From Acetobacter malorum (GTDB lineage Bacteria; Pseudomonadota; Alphaproteobacteria; Acetobacterales; Acetobacteraceae), in NCBI RefSeq assembly GCF_001580615.1, contig NZ_LHZC01000047.1, forward strand, positions 61,533 to 125,532: a DNA stretch of 64,000 bases, given 5' to 3'. Made by a program: the position numbers and the translations under genes. Shown here piece by piece: positions 16,895 to 26,935 of the stretch. Within the stretch, counting starts at the first letter, position 1. Each line of letters begins with the position of its first letter. Below the pieces are notes generated by a model. The model ran no database searches, had not been told where the DNA came from, and saw only the letters and a program-made list of their open reading frames with translations.

Positions 16895-19150
16895 GTGAAC
16901 CAGACTGATCATGTGCCTGATGTTTCTGGCCCTTCTTCTGAACCAGGCCATGAGAGTGCCTCCCGCCTGAGCCCAGCTATTATACGCCTGCGTGCGGTTG
17001 TTGCCGCTGCGCGCTTCCATGGGCTGGAACTGGATATCCGTGATTTTGCGGCAGAGCCCGGTGAAGAAAGCCCATCACCGGCTACGCTGGTGCGCTGGCT
17101 GGAAGATCAGGGTGCGGTCGCCAAGGGGATGCGTATCAAATGGCGTTATCTGGTCAAAATGACCAATTCGCCGCCGATCGTGCTTCTGTTTCGGGATGGT
17201 TCCGCTGCAATCATGGTGGGCGCAGACCCGGGTAAGGGTGTTGTCTGGCTGCGGGACCCATTAAAAGATGAAGCTGCGACCCCGGTTCCGGTTGATGAAT
17301 TGCGCCTGAGCCGTATCTGGACCGGGGATGTTTTGCTGATTAAGCGGCGTCGGGATCAGTCTGAAGCGGACGCGCCAATCAACCTGACCTGGCTGGCCAA
17401 GATGGTCCTGCGTGAAAAGCGGTCCCTGCGCGATATCGCTATTGCGTCCATGACGCTCAGTATTCTTCAGATTTTTCCGCCTCTCGTCGTCATGCAGGTC
17501 ATTGACCGTGTGGTCAATTATAAATCTATGTCCACCCTGATTTCGATCAGTGGGATTATTGCTGTTTTTTCACTTTATGAGGTTTTGCTGTCATATGGGC
17601 GGCGCGAACTCTCCATGGTTCTGACGACACGTGTTGATTCTCGTATTTCTCTGCATGTGTTTAGTCGTCTGGTTTCCTTGCCGTTGGAGTATTTTGAGCG
17701 TCAGCAGGCAGGGAATGTTCTAGGTCGTGTGATGGCTATTTACAGGGTCCGAGACTTTCTGACTGGCAAACTCATGTCGACCTTCCTGGATCTCTTCACA
17801 CTGGTCGTAATCCTGCCGTTTCTCTTCTATCTGAGCTCTACCCTTGCCTGGATGACGGTTGCCGCTGCAGGCTGTATTGGTCTGATCGTAGTGATCTTTA
17901 TGGGTCCGATTGCGCGTGTCATGGGTGAGCAGATGCGGGCCGAACGTGAGAGAGGCGCTATTCTCTACGAAACGGTTGCTGGCATTCGGACCTTGAAGAC
18001 GCTGGCGTTGGAAAATATGCGCAAGCAGATCTGGGACGAATCAACAGCTCTCGTAATTCGCTGGAAACTGGCGGTCGGCCGAATGTCTAACTGGCCGCAA
18101 ACCTTGGTGATGCCGCTGGATCTGTTTATCAATCGCGGCATTATCATGATAGGAGCTTATCTGGCGCTGGTCAGTCCATCCTCTGTTGGGGTGGGTGGAT
18201 TAGTGGCGTTCATGATGCTTGGTAACCGGGTAGCCTCACCGCTCGTTGGGTTTGCAAGGCTTCTGGATGATTTCAATGAAGTCATGACTTCTCTGGGTGA
18301 AGCAGCTTCTGTGCTTAATCAGCCGACGGAAACCAAAGCACTGACGACTGGCATGCGGCCTGTGATTAAGGGGGCCTTGTCCTTTGATGGAGTGGATTTT
18401 ACCTATCCAGGCTCGACCTCCAAAGCTCTGAATGACGTCAATTTTGAAGTGCCTGCCGGGACCATGCTCGGTCTGGTGGGGCGAAGCGGGTCCGGGAAAT
18501 CCACCATTACCAGGCTGCTACAGGGGGTTAGTCGCTCCTACAGTGGCTACCTGAAGCTGGATGGAATTGATCTGCGTGAAATCAATCTGACGCATCTGCG
18601 GCGGTCATTCGGTGTGGTGCTGCAGGATAACTTCCTATTTCGTGGGACCATCCGGGAGAATATTACGGCCGGCCGTCCTGGTTATACGATTGATGATGTC
18701 GTACGTGCGGCGCGTATGGCAGGCGCTGAAGAATTCATTGAACGTATGCCTGCTGGCTATGAGACTTTTATTGAAGAAGGATCCACTAATATTTCAGGTG
18801 GGCAGCGTCAGCGTCTCGCGATTGCACGTGCTGTGATTACCGATCCTAAGCTAATGATTCTGGATGAAGCCACATCAGCGCTTGATCCGGAAAGTGAAGC
18901 TTTGGTGAACGCCAACCTTGAGCGGATCGGCAAGGGACGGACTATGGTCATTGTCTCGCATCGTCTGTCGTCTCTGGTAAATTGTGACCAGATCTGTGTG
19001 ATGGATCATGGGTCTGTAGCGGACATTGCGCCCCATGATGTCCTGCTGGAACGGTGTGATATCTATCGCACACTCTGGATGCAGCAGAACCGCCATACGG
19101 AAGGGAAAGCGAAGCCCGGCTCGTCTTCTCTGGTAGCAGAAGGAGAATAA
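16895..19150 (+). CDS. Type I secretion ABC transporter (HlyB-like) with degenerate C39 domain
   Basis: An inner-membrane permease-ATPase of about 751 residues. The N-terminal 130 residues resemble a C39 peptidase-like domain but lack the catalytic Cys and His, as in HlyB, where the domain binds unfolded substrate. An ABC membrane domain follows (about residues 165-440). The ATPase has Walker A GRSGSGKST, signature NISGGQRQRLAIARA, Walker B LMILDEATSALD and the switch IVSHRLSS. I chose the GTG at 16895, which has AAAAGGG upstream; the frame extends to a TTG at 16829 without a ribosome site. The HlyD adaptor follows after three bases. No TolC gene is nearby, so the outer-membrane channel must come from elsewhere. 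Confidence 0.9.
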   Translation: MNQTDHVPDVSGPSSEPGHESASRLSPAIIRLRAVVAAARFHGLELDIRDFAAEPGEESPSPATLVRWLEDQGAVAKGMRIKWRYLVKMTNSPPIVLLFRDGSAAIMVGADPGKGVVWLRDPLKDEAATPVPVDELRLSRIWTGDVLLIKRRRDQSEADAPINLTWLAKMVLREKRSLRDIAIASMTLSILQIFPPLVVMQVIDRVVNYKSMSTLISISGIIAVFSLYEVLLSYGRRELSMVLTTRVDSRISLHVFSRLVSLPLEYFERQQAGNVLGRVMAIYRVRDFLTGKLMSTFLDLFTLVVILPFLFYLSSTLAWMTVAAAGCIGLIVVIFMGPIARVMGEQMRAERERGAILYETVAGIRTLKTLALENMRKQIWDESTALVIRWKLAVGRMSNWPQTLVMPLDLFINRGIIMIGAYLALVSPSSVGVGGLVAFMMLGNRVASPLVGFARLLDDFNEVMTSLGEAASVLNQPTETKALTTGMRPVIKGALSFDGVDFTYPGSTSKALNDVNFEVPAGTMLGLVGRSGSGKSTITRLLQGVSRSYSGYLKLDGIDLREINLTHLRRSFGVVLQDNFLFRGTIRENITAGRPGYTIDDVVRAARMAGAEEFIERMPAGYETFIEEGSTNISGGQRQRLAIARAVITDPKLMILDEATSALDPESEALVNANLERIGKGRTMVIVSHRLSSLVNCDQICVMDHGSVADIAPHDVLLERCDIYRTLWMQQNRHTEGKAKPGSSSLVAEGE

Positions 19151-19153
19151 GCC

Positions 19154-20608
19154 ATGAATGAACAGGATATTGTGCCCTCAGGGCAGACGACAGGTTCTGA
19201 CGTGAGCATGGAAAGCGGGCCTGATTTTCTGCGTCAGGCGGATGACCAGTATGCACAGGGTGACATGCCACCGGCCCTGCTGGAGTTCCACTCCCCTACG
19301 GCAGCTCTGGTCAATATGCCGCCAACCCCTGCAGCGCAGTATATTACTTGGCTTGTCGGTGCGCTCGTTCTTTCATCCGTGACTGTGATGACAGTTTTTC
19401 CGTTAGACCGCGTGGTCTCAACACAAGGGCGCCTTGTCTCCACAGAACAGACCTTGCTGGTACAGCCTCTGGATACGTCAATCGTCCGCTCCATTGATGT
19501 GCAGGAAGGCGACTTTGTTCATAAGGGGGATGTTCTGGCCCATCTGGATCCAACGTCCTCTGGTGCTGATATTGAGAATATGCAAGCACAGAGTGAGCAG
19601 TATCAGGCCGAGGTTGATCGTCTGATTGCAGAGACGCAGGGCCAGATTTACGCTGTAGATCCCAAAAATTCGGCATCTGTTCAGCAGGCTGAAGCGTTTG
19701 TCCGGCGCAAGGCTGAATTTAATGCCAAAGTCAGTAATTATGACAAGCAGATTGCCAGCCTGCAAAATGACATCCAGAGCGCGCAGGCGAGTGCCGCCAT
19801 GTACGCTGCGCGCGCCAAAGTGGCTGCGGATGTTCATAAAATGCGGATGCAACTGCAGAAAGATCAGGTTGGAAGTAAGCTGTCCACCCTCAGTGCACAG
19901 AATGAGTTGATGGAAGTGGAGCGCTCCCAGATTGCAGCACAGCAGCAGGCTGGGAGTGTGCGCAACAAGCTGGCAGCTCAGGTTTCTGAGAAAGAAGGCT
20001 ATATCCAGAACTGGAAGGCTGAAGCGTACCGTGATCTGGTTACAGCGCAGCACCATTTGTCGGAAGCGAAAAGCGCGTATCAAAAAGCGGTGCTGCACAA
20101 CAGTCTCGTCACGCTGAAAGCGGACGAAGATGCTATTGTGCTGAATATCTCCAAAGTGTCTGTCGGCTCGGTGCTGACGGCGGGTCAAAAGGTGATGACT
20201 CTGGTTCCTGTTGGCAAAGGGCTGGAAATCGAAACCGTCATGTCCGGCAAGGATGCCGGGTTTGTGCGGCTTGGCGATAAGGCACTCGTTAAATTTGCGA
20301 CGTTCCCGTACCAGCAATATGGTGGGGCAGATGCCACTGTGCGGACGATTAGTGCGGACTCCTTTGTTGGGGGGGCTTCGGCTGGTGGTCAGCAAGATAA
20401 TGAGGTCACGCCTGATAGCAGCAGCAAGGAATTTTATCGGGTTCGTCTGCGTGTTGACCGTTACACATTGCATGGTGTTCCGAGCTTCTTCCATCCCCAG
20501 CCCGGTATGCCGGTAACAGCCGATATTCGGGTCGGTAAGCGGACGGTTATGCAGTATCTGCTGAACAGCTTCATGCCGTTGATGACGGATGGCATGCGTG
20601 AGCCCTAA
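19154..20608 (+). CDS. HlyD-family type I secretion adaptor
   Basis: A 484-residue membrane-fusion protein that links the ABC exporter to an outer-membrane channel. It has a long cytoplasmic N-terminus (about 58 residues), one membrane helix (about 59-80), the first half of a lipoyl/barrel-sandwich domain (VQPLDTSIVRSIDVQEGDFVHKGDVLAHLDP), a long coiled-coil hairpin (about 135-300) and the returning half with VTLKADEDAIVLNISKVSVGSV. The C-terminal beta domain ends in GMPVTADIRVGKRTVMQYLL, the usual HlyD end. The ribosome site AGAAGGAG precedes the ATG. Three bases separate it from the ABC gene. Confidence 0.93.
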   Translation: MNEQDIVPSGQTTGSDVSMESGPDFLRQADDQYAQGDMPPALLEFHSPTAALVNMPPTPAAQYITWLVGALVLSSVTVMTVFPLDRVVSTQGRLVSTEQTLLVQPLDTSIVRSIDVQEGDFVHKGDVLAHLDPTSSGADIENMQAQSEQYQAEVDRLIAETQGQIYAVDPKNSASVQQAEAFVRRKAEFNAKVSNYDKQIASLQNDIQSAQASAAMYAARAKVAADVHKMRMQLQKDQVGSKLSTLSAQNELMEVERSQIAAQQQAGSVRNKLAAQVSEKEGYIQNWKAEAYRDLVTAQHHLSEAKSAYQKAVLHNSLVTLKADEDAIVLNISKVSVGSVLTAGQKVMTLVPVGKGLEIETVMSGKDAGFVRLGDKALVKFATFPYQQYGGADATVRTISADSFVGGASAGGQQDNEVTPDSSSKEFYRVRLRVDRYTLHGVPSFFHPQPGMPVTADIRVGKRTVMQYLLNSFMPLMTDGMREP

Positions 20609-20651
20609 GGGGTTTACGGGCGGCTGAGCCGATTCAGGGAAGGAGCGTGTT

Positions 20652-22439
20652 ATGCTACAGAAACTGATTGGTCGGTTCTTTAAGCGGAGTGCTAACGCAC
20701 CGGTTGATGTCCGACTGACCGAAGCTAAGGATTGGCTGGCGAAGGGAGAGGCCGCCAAGGCTTTTGCTCTCTTCACCGTTCTTGCTCGGGAAGGTATGCC
20801 TGAAGCGCAGTATCAGGTTGGGCAAGCTTATCTGAATGCGGAAGGCGCTCCGCCTAACCTGATTGAAGGCGCGCGCTGGACCCGGCGCGCTGCCCTGAAA
20901 GGTTGGAGCAGAGCCGCTTTTATTCTGGCAACGCTGTATCTGCACGGCCTTCCCAAAGAGGTTGAAGAAGGGGAGAGTCTTTCTTCCGTTTTTGAAGATT
21001 ATAAAAAACGCGAAAAACCGCAGCCGGATTATTACAAGGCTGCTCGCTGGGCGAAGCAAGCTGCGGACGCCGGGGATATGGATGCGCAGGCTCTGTATGG
21101 TTACATCCTGAGTGCTGGCCCTGACGATCTTCGTAATCAGGCGCAGGCGCTGCAATGGTATCAGAAAGCGGCAGATGCTGGGTGCTTGCAGGGCTACTTG
21201 GGCCTAGGGCTTGCGGGGCTAAAGGATGCGCAGACGTACGAGGACTATGCTCAAGCTGCACTTAAACTGCAGAAAGCAGCAAGTGGTGGCTTAGGTACTG
21301 CGCTCTACCTGATGGGCGTGATGACTGAGCGTGGCACAGGTGTTCCGCAGGATTATGGTTTGGCAACTGCCTATTTTGGGCGCGCTGCCGAGAAAAATGT
21401 CCGTGGTGGGCAGGCAAAATACGGCATTGCCCTTATGGCGGGCAAAGGTATTGAGCGGAACAGAGATCGCGGTGAAAGCTGGCTGCGTAAGGCAGCCCTG
21501 GCGGGCGATGCCGAGGCGGCGGCCATTTTGGGTGACTGGTATGGGCGCGGGATAGATTTGCCCCCCAACTATGCAGAAGCTATTTCCTGGTATCGTTTTG
21601 CTTCCGAGCTTGGGCATGCGGCTTCAAGCCACACGCTTGGTGCGATTTACATGGCGGGTGTCGGCGTTCCGAAAGATCCGGAAGCGGCTGCCTCCTGGTT
21701 CAAACTGGCGGCAGAGCAGGGCAACAAACACGCTACGGCTGATCTGGCCAATCTGGTGCTGGAAGGGGAGGCGCCTAAAGAAGACGGACGGGCTCTCATG
21801 GAGTTCTATAAGCATGCCGCCGAAGAAGGTGACATGCTGGCCGCCTTTAACTTTGGGGTCTGTCTGGCGCAGGGTGTCGGGGTTGAGCGTGACGAGGAAG
21901 AGGCCCTGCAGTGGCTGCATAAGGCAGCCGAAAAAGTCGTTAATGCCCAGTACTGGTATGGGAAGATGCTGCTTGAAGGACGTGGCGTTACACGCAACCC
22001 TGTAGAAGGTCGCGCATGGATCCAGAAAGCGGCAGAGGCGGGTATGGCGGAAGCCGAAACGACCTATGCGGACTTACTGGTGACCGGGGTGGGCGGTCCC
22101 AAAGACCATCCGGAGGCACTACGTCTGTACAAACAGGCTGCGGAAAATGGGACGGTCTCGGCGATGTTTTCCGTCGCTGCATTGTATGGCGGTGGTCATG
22201 ATGTGCCGGAAGACCGGGCGCTGGCGCGCGAATGGTTCCTCAAGGCAGCAGAGCAGGATCATCCTGCGGCCCAGCTTATGATTGCGCGGTACTATGCCAA
22301 TGGTCTGGGTGGTGAAAAGGATCTGGAACAGGCGCGCGTGTGGTACCGGAAAGCAGAAGCAAAAAATCTGGCGCAGGCCAGTGCAGAGCTGGCTGGTATT
22401 GGCACCGGAGGCACAGCCCCTCTGCCAGCAGACAGCTGA
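20652..22439 (+). CDS. Sel1-like repeat protein
   Basis: A 595-residue protein made almost entirely of Sel1-like repeats (a TPR relative), at least ten of them. Examples are AEAAAILGDWYGRGIDLPPNYAEAISWYRFASE and AAQLMIARYYANGLGGEKDLEQARVWYRKA, read here only as periodic A..LG..Y..G....D...A..W...A units. No signal peptide is evident (MLQKLIGRFFKRSANAP), so it is probably cytoplasmic. Such solenoids scaffold protein complexes. It sits 43 bases after the HlyD gene and 49 bases before the large glycosyltransferase, and may organise the export and glycosylation machinery or chaperone the substrate. That role is inferred only from position. Confidence 0.85.
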   Translation: MLQKLIGRFFKRSANAPVDVRLTEAKDWLAKGEAAKAFALFTVLAREGMPEAQYQVGQAYLNAEGAPPNLIEGARWTRRAALKGWSRAAFILATLYLHGLPKEVEEGESLSSVFEDYKKREKPQPDYYKAARWAKQAADAGDMDAQALYGYILSAGPDDLRNQAQALQWYQKAADAGCLQGYLGLGLAGLKDAQTYEDYAQAALKLQKAASGGLGTALYLMGVMTERGTGVPQDYGLATAYFGRAAEKNVRGGQAKYGIALMAGKGIERNRDRGESWLRKAALAGDAEAAAILGDWYGRGIDLPPNYAEAISWYRFASELGHAASSHTLGAIYMAGVGVPKDPEAAASWFKLAAEQGNKHATADLANLVLEGEAPKEDGRALMEFYKHAAEEGDMLAAFNFGVCLAQGVGVERDEEEALQWLHKAAEKVVNAQYWYGKMLLEGRGVTRNPVEGRAWIQKAAEAGMAEAETTYADLLVTGVGGPKDHPEALRLYKQAAENGTVSAMFSVAALYGGGHDVPEDRALAREWFLKAAEQDHPAAQLMIARYYANGLGGEKDLEQARVWYRKAEAKNLAQASAELAGIGTGGTAPLPADS

Positions 22440-22488
22440 TACTCTGTCATAAGGAGTACCGAGTGGTGAGCAGAGAGCGGGGCTGCTG

Positions 22489-25400
22489 ATGGCGCAGTCA
22501 GATAAGACACAGGGTGCGCTCTCTGGTTTTGTTACTCAGGAAGACCGGGACGCACGGCGGGAGTGGGCCAGTGCACGGGCGCAGGAGACCTTTCAGAAGG
22601 GGAATGACGCTTGGCTAGCAGGCCGCGACGCCGAAGCGTGGAACTGGCTGGAGCGTGCCAACAGGCAGGCGCGGGATAACCCGCATGTCATGCTCGCACT
22701 CGTGTTGGCGCGTCAGGCCGTCGGGGATGTTGCCGGTGCCATTGATCTTCTGAATGCTCTGCTGGAGCGCTTTGATTTTCGTGAAGGCTGGGTTCTTCTG
22801 GCGACATTTCAGCAGGCGCTCGGCAACGGTGGCGCGGCTGTTTCTGCGCTGGGGCGGGTTTTGTCTCAATTTGCCTGCACACCCGATAGTGCAAAACTGG
22901 CTGATAAAATCACGCATCTGAATGGCCTTGCAGGATGGTGCGGCTTGCAGGGCGATGGCACGCTTGTTCTGGGTGGTGCTGTTGCCAAACAAACACCGGT
23001 TGTGTGGCTGGATGGTCAGCCCGTAAAAGTGGCGCGTAAAAAAGCGGGCTGGCTTTGCCCGTCCGGATGGAAGCTGGCCCGGTCTCTGGACGTTCGCCTT
23101 ATGGATTTACCGTTTCTGGTGGGTAATCCTATCCAGCCTCATGCTCTTGCGCGGAGTGAGGGGCTGGTGGAAGCGGGGCCGGATGGGCTGAGTGGCTGGG
23201 TCTGGCTGCCGCATGATGCGGATCGTGTTCCTGTGGTGCAGATACAGGATGTGCGCACCGGGAAAACTCTTCACACGATAAAAGCAGAGGCTCTCAGTAA
23301 TTCTGTCAATTCCGATGTGCCTCTGGCCCGTTATCGTGCTTTGGCCTTTCCGGCAGAAGCATTGCCGGATGGCCCTGTGCGGGTGGTGGGGCCAGATGGG
23401 CGGGATCTTGCCGGGAGCCCGCTGGATGTCGGGCTGGAACGGCGTTCCGCCAGACAAATCGTGCAGGCTTTGGCCCAAACGTTCTCTGTTGAGAAAAAGA
23501 AAAAGGTCAAAACAGGTCAGGATTTTCCGGGTTTTGTCTCTGTTCCCGTGCAGGATGAGGTCACAGCAACGCCGCAGGTCTCTGGCCGGCAGGCGGAAGT
23601 GGCGATTGTCATTCCCATCTATCGGGATAAAGCGCGCACGCTGGCTTGCCTTGAATCGGTCAGGCAGACCATCTCTGCTCGCAAAATCCCAGTCGTCATC
23701 GTCAATGATGCGGCACCCGACCCGGATCTTGTTCTGGCGGTGGAGGCTCTGGCCGCACAGGCTGGCTTCCGTATTCTGACACATGCACGGAACTGCGGCT
23801 TTCCGTCAGCGGTGAATACCGGTTTGAGGGCAGTGGCCGGGCACGATGTTATTCTGCTGAACAGCGATACACTGGTGGCGGAAGGCTGGGTGGAAGAGCT
23901 GCGGCGCATTGCCTATGCGTCGGAAGAGACTGGCACCGTCACACCCTTTTCCAATGACGCCAGTATTTTGTCTTATCCCTCACCGGACAAGAAAAACCCT
24001 GTGCCGGACCTTGCGCAAACGCAGGATTTTATGGCGCAGGCGCAGGCAGCTAATGCAGGGCAGGCGGCAGAAATCCCGACGGCCAATGGCTTCTGCATGT
24101 ATATCCGGCATGATTGTCTGGTGCAGACCGGAGTGCTGCGAGACGATGTTTTTGCGCAAGGTTACGGTGAAGAAAACGATTTTTGCATGCGCGCCCGCGC
24201 CTTGGGGTGGCGGCATCAGGCCGCTCTGGGCGCGTATGTGGCCCATGTTGGCTCAGCCTCGTTCGGGGGAACACGCACCGGGTTAATGCGGCGCAACGAG
24301 GCGATCCTGAACCGCCTGCATCCCGGTTATCATGAGATGATTGCCGCATGGATTGAGAAAGATCCGTTGTTTAAGGCCCGCCGTCGGTTTGACCTTGTGC
24401 GCTTCCGGGCCAATGCGCCCCAGAGCGCTACGTCAGCGCCGAAAAACCGGAAGCGACGGGCTACCGTTCTGGTCACGCATGATTATGGTGGCGGGGTTGA
24501 GCGTGTAGTGGGTGAGCGGGTGAAAGCCCTGTCTTGTGAAGGACTACGCCCCCTTGTCCTGCGCCCCACCGGTGGCGGTTGCCTGCTGGAAGACGGGAGG
24601 GCTGATGCCCACACGTACGCCTCACTGCGCTTCCAGTTGCCTGAAGAATGGACATTACTCACCCGTCTTTTAAAGGCCGAAGGCGCAGAGGGCGTGGAGG
24701 TGCATCATATGGCCGGCCATGCTCCGATGCTTTATGACCTGCCTGACGCTCTGGACTGCCCCTATACTGTCCATATTCACGATTATATGTGGTTTTGTCA
24801 GAGAATTTCTCTGATGGGGCTGAACGATCGGTATTGTGGCGAGCCAGACGTTGCCGGGTGTGAAACCTGTATTGCCCTGCTGGGCCGGAAGGTTGAAGAA
24901 GACGTCCCTGTTGAGTTTTATCGCACACGAGCTGCTAAATTTTTAAAAACAGCGCAGAATGTTTACGCGCCCTCACACGATACCGCCAAGCGCATGCAGA
25001 AGCAGTATCCCGGCCTGACCTGCCATGTGCACCGGCTGGAAGATGATGCCGTTCTGTGTGCAGAGGGTGAATCTCTTCAGCTGGCTGCGTTGCCTGTGCC
25101 GGAAGAGCGCGTTCCCGGTGTGGCCGTCATGGGGGCAGGCCGGGGTGAGCGCATCCGGGTATGTGTCATTGGCGGGATCGGGAAAGAGAAGGGGTATGAT
25201 GTATTGCTGGCTGCAGCGCGGGATGCCGCTCTGCGCGCCCTGCCGCTCGAATTTGTGATTGTTGGTCACACACCGGATGATGAGACTCTGGTGCGAACCG
25301 GTCACGTTTTTATCACTGGGGAATATCAGGAGGATGAAGCTGTTCCGCTGATTGCCTCCTTGCAGGCGGACTATGCGTTTTTGCCGTCTGTCTGGCCGGA

Positions 25401-25587
25401 GACCTGGTGTTTTACGCTGGGGCTGGCCTGGAAAGCGGGTCTGAAGGTGGTCGCTTTTGATCTTGGCGCTCCAGCAGAGCGTATTCGGGCAACAAAACAG
25501 GGTATTCTCCTGGAGACAGATCTTTTAGAAGAAGGTCTGAATGACGTATTGCTCCAGCTCGGACGCAGCGGTGCGTTGAGGGCCTGA
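22489..25587 (+). CDS. Giant bifunctional glycosyltransferase (TPR + GT2 + GT4)
   Basis: A 1032-residue cytoplasmic protein with four parts. Residues 15-130 are TPR-like helices. Residues 145-340 form an uncharacterised beta-rich region. From about 367 there is a family 2 transferase domain (VAIVIPIYRDKARTL; metal motif LLNSDTLVAEG near 457; acceptor-side GYGEENDFCMRA). From about 657 there is a family 4 domain (VLVTHDYGGGVERVV, then RVCVIGGIGKEKGYDVL near 889). Such tandem enzymes often glycosylate surface proteins or build polysaccharide. Its place right after a type I exporter and a Sel1 protein suggests it decorates the exported substrate before secretion. Sugar donors are not predictable from sequence. 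Confidence 0.85.
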   Translation: MAQSDKTQGALSGFVTQEDRDARREWASARAQETFQKGNDAWLAGRDAEAWNWLERANRQARDNPHVMLALVLARQAVGDVAGAIDLLNALLERFDFREGWVLLATFQQALGNGGAAVSALGRVLSQFACTPDSAKLADKITHLNGLAGWCGLQGDGTLVLGGAVAKQTPVVWLDGQPVKVARKKAGWLCPSGWKLARSLDVRLMDLPFLVGNPIQPHALARSEGLVEAGPDGLSGWVWLPHDADRVPVVQIQDVRTGKTLHTIKAEALSNSVNSDVPLARYRALAFPAEALPDGPVRVVGPDGRDLAGSPLDVGLERRSARQIVQALAQTFSVEKKKKVKTGQDFPGFVSVPVQDEVTATPQVSGRQAEVAIVIPIYRDKARTLACLESVRQTISARKIPVVIVNDAAPDPDLVLAVEALAAQAGFRILTHARNCGFPSAVNTGLRAVAGHDVILLNSDTLVAEGWVEELRRIAYASEETGTVTPFSNDASILSYPSPDKKNPVPDLAQTQDFMAQAQAANAGQAAEIPTANGFCMYIRHDCLVQTGVLRDDVFAQGYGEENDFCMRARALGWRHQAALGAYVAHVGSASFGGTRTGLMRRNEAILNRLHPGYHEMIAAWIEKDPLFKARRRFDLVRFRANAPQSATSAPKNRKRRATVLVTHDYGGGVERVVGERVKALSCEGLRPLVLRPTGGGCLLEDGRADAHTYASLRFQLPEEWTLLTRLLKAEGAEGVEVHHMAGHAPMLYDLPDALDCPYTVHIHDYMWFCQRISLMGLNDRYCGEPDVAGCETCIALLGRKVEEDVPVEFYRTRAAKFLKTAQNVYAPSHDTAKRMQKQYPGLTCHVHRLEDDAVLCAEGESLQLAALPVPEERVPGVAVMGAGRGERIRVCVIGGIGKEKGYDVLLAAARDAALRALPLEFVIVGHTPDDETLVRTGHVFITGEYQEDEAVPLIASLQADYAFLPSVWPETWCFTLGLAWKAGLKVVAFDLGAPAERIRATKQGILLETDLLEEGLNDVLLQLGRSGALRA

Positions 25588-25673
25588 AAGTGTCTGTCTA
25601 ATAACCTTTTCTTTACCGGCCCATGATTTTTTGATTTACAGTTTATCTGTATCGTCACGATGGAAGAAATTGA

Positions 25674-26924
25674 ATGTCACAGACTACCCAGGCGCCTGCT
25701 CCCCAGCGGATTTCTGATCTCAAGGTATCGGGCCATCTGATGACGCTCCAGACGGGCCTGTTCTGCGTGTTTCTGGCACCGGGGCAGCAGCCGCCAACGG
25801 CAGCCGGTCTGCCCGGTGTGCGTCTTTCCCAGCCGCCGGTGCGGGATGAGGGCAACATCAGCATCGTGACGTTTGATGAGGATGGCTGGCTGGGTGGCCA
25901 GAATGGCGCAGCGCTGATCCGTGTGCAGCAGGGGCCGGCTCAGGTGCTGGTCACCGTCTATCAGGAACTTGGCTCCCCGCATGATGCCCCGCGTCTGCAG
26001 GTTGTGCAGCTGAGCCACAACGCCAATGCCGGCCCGGTTGCGCAGCATGCCCCTGTGGCCCCGCCTGCTCAGGCTCCGGCGGCCGCCCCGGTTCAGCCCT
26101 CTCCGGCTTCCGCTGCTTCTAATTCGTCTGCAGCAGAAATCGGTGCTCATATTCAGCGACGTGGGGATGTGATGTCCCGCGTTGGCGAATGGATGGGTAA
26201 ACCCGGCAGCCATGCGTGGATTGAAGGCTTTGGTGTTGCGTCGTCTGAGATGATTGGCGCTGATGACATTGAATATCAGGCTGTTCTTGGAAAAGGCTGG
26301 CTGTCTCCGTGGGTTGAAGGCGGCAAATATTGCGGTAGCCGCGGCATGGCGCTGCCTATTCTTGGCCTGTGCATTCGCCTCAAAGGCAAAGCCGCCAAGA
26401 AATACATCTGCCGTGTGACGGCAACCTTTACCGATGGCACCCGCGTAGGCCCGGTCGATACGGGTGAGCCGATTGAGACCGCAAGCCTTGCCCCGCTGGA
26501 AGCCTTCCTGCTGGAAATTCTCCCGCGTGAAGAAGGCGGCCGGGGCAAAGGGCGTCGTGGTGGCAAGGGCCGGAATGCCGCTGCTGAAGCAGAAGCCGCC
26601 GCAGATCTGGCAGCCCTTCTGGAAGAGGAAATTGAAGAAGCTGAAGTTCTCGAAGAGCTTGAAGAACTGGAAGCCGAGGCAGACGACTCTGAAGAATTTG
26701 AACTGTTTATAGAAGAAGAGCTGCCCCCGGCTAAGCCTGCGCGTGCGCCGCGTGGTGGTCGTCCGGCAGGCAAGGGGCGGTCCGCTAAAGCTGCGGCTTC
26801 TGAGCGTGCACCGGCAAAGCCAGTTGGGCGGCCCCGGAAAGCCGCCGCTGCGCTCAAAGCAGCACCGGCCAAGACGGCCCCGTCCGGCCGTGGTCGTGGA
26901 CGTAAACCGACGTCCCGGCGTTAA
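25674..26924 (+). CDS. Unknown modular protein with ChW-like domain, acidic helix and basic tail
   Basis: I do not recognise this 416-residue protein as a named family. It has no signal peptide. Visible parts are a beta-rich N-terminal domain (about 20-115), a Pro/Ala linker (121-155), and a second domain (160-285). In that domain the GKGWLSPWVEGGKYCGSRG region resembles the GW..WV..G...G pattern of clostridial hydrophobic W repeats; this is an inference. A strongly acidic helix follows (303-350, EEEIEEAEVLEELEELEAE), then a basic Lys/Ala/Pro/Arg tail (351-416) with AT-hook-like GRPRK and RGRGRK. The next gene's product has a similar tail. It lies between two glycosyltransferase genes; an exported substrate, a scaffold or a regulator are all possible. 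Confidence 0.7.
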   Translation: MSQTTQAPAPQRISDLKVSGHLMTLQTGLFCVFLAPGQQPPTAAGLPGVRLSQPPVRDEGNISIVTFDEDGWLGGQNGAALIRVQQGPAQVLVTVYQELGSPHDAPRLQVVQLSHNANAGPVAQHAPVAPPAQAPAAAPVQPSPASAASNSSAAEIGAHIQRRGDVMSRVGEWMGKPGSHAWIEGFGVASSEMIGADDIEYQAVLGKGWLSPWVEGGKYCGSRGMALPILGLCIRLKGKAAKKYICRVTATFTDGTRVGPVDTGEPIETASLAPLEAFLLEILPREEGGRGKGRRGGKGRNAAAEAEAAADLAALLEEEIEEAEVLEELEELEAEADDSEEFELFIEEELPPAKPARAPRGGRPAGKGRSAKAAASERAPAKPVGRPRKAAAALKAAPAKTAPSGRGRGRKPTSRR

Positions 26925-26935
26925 AAGTCTCCCTG

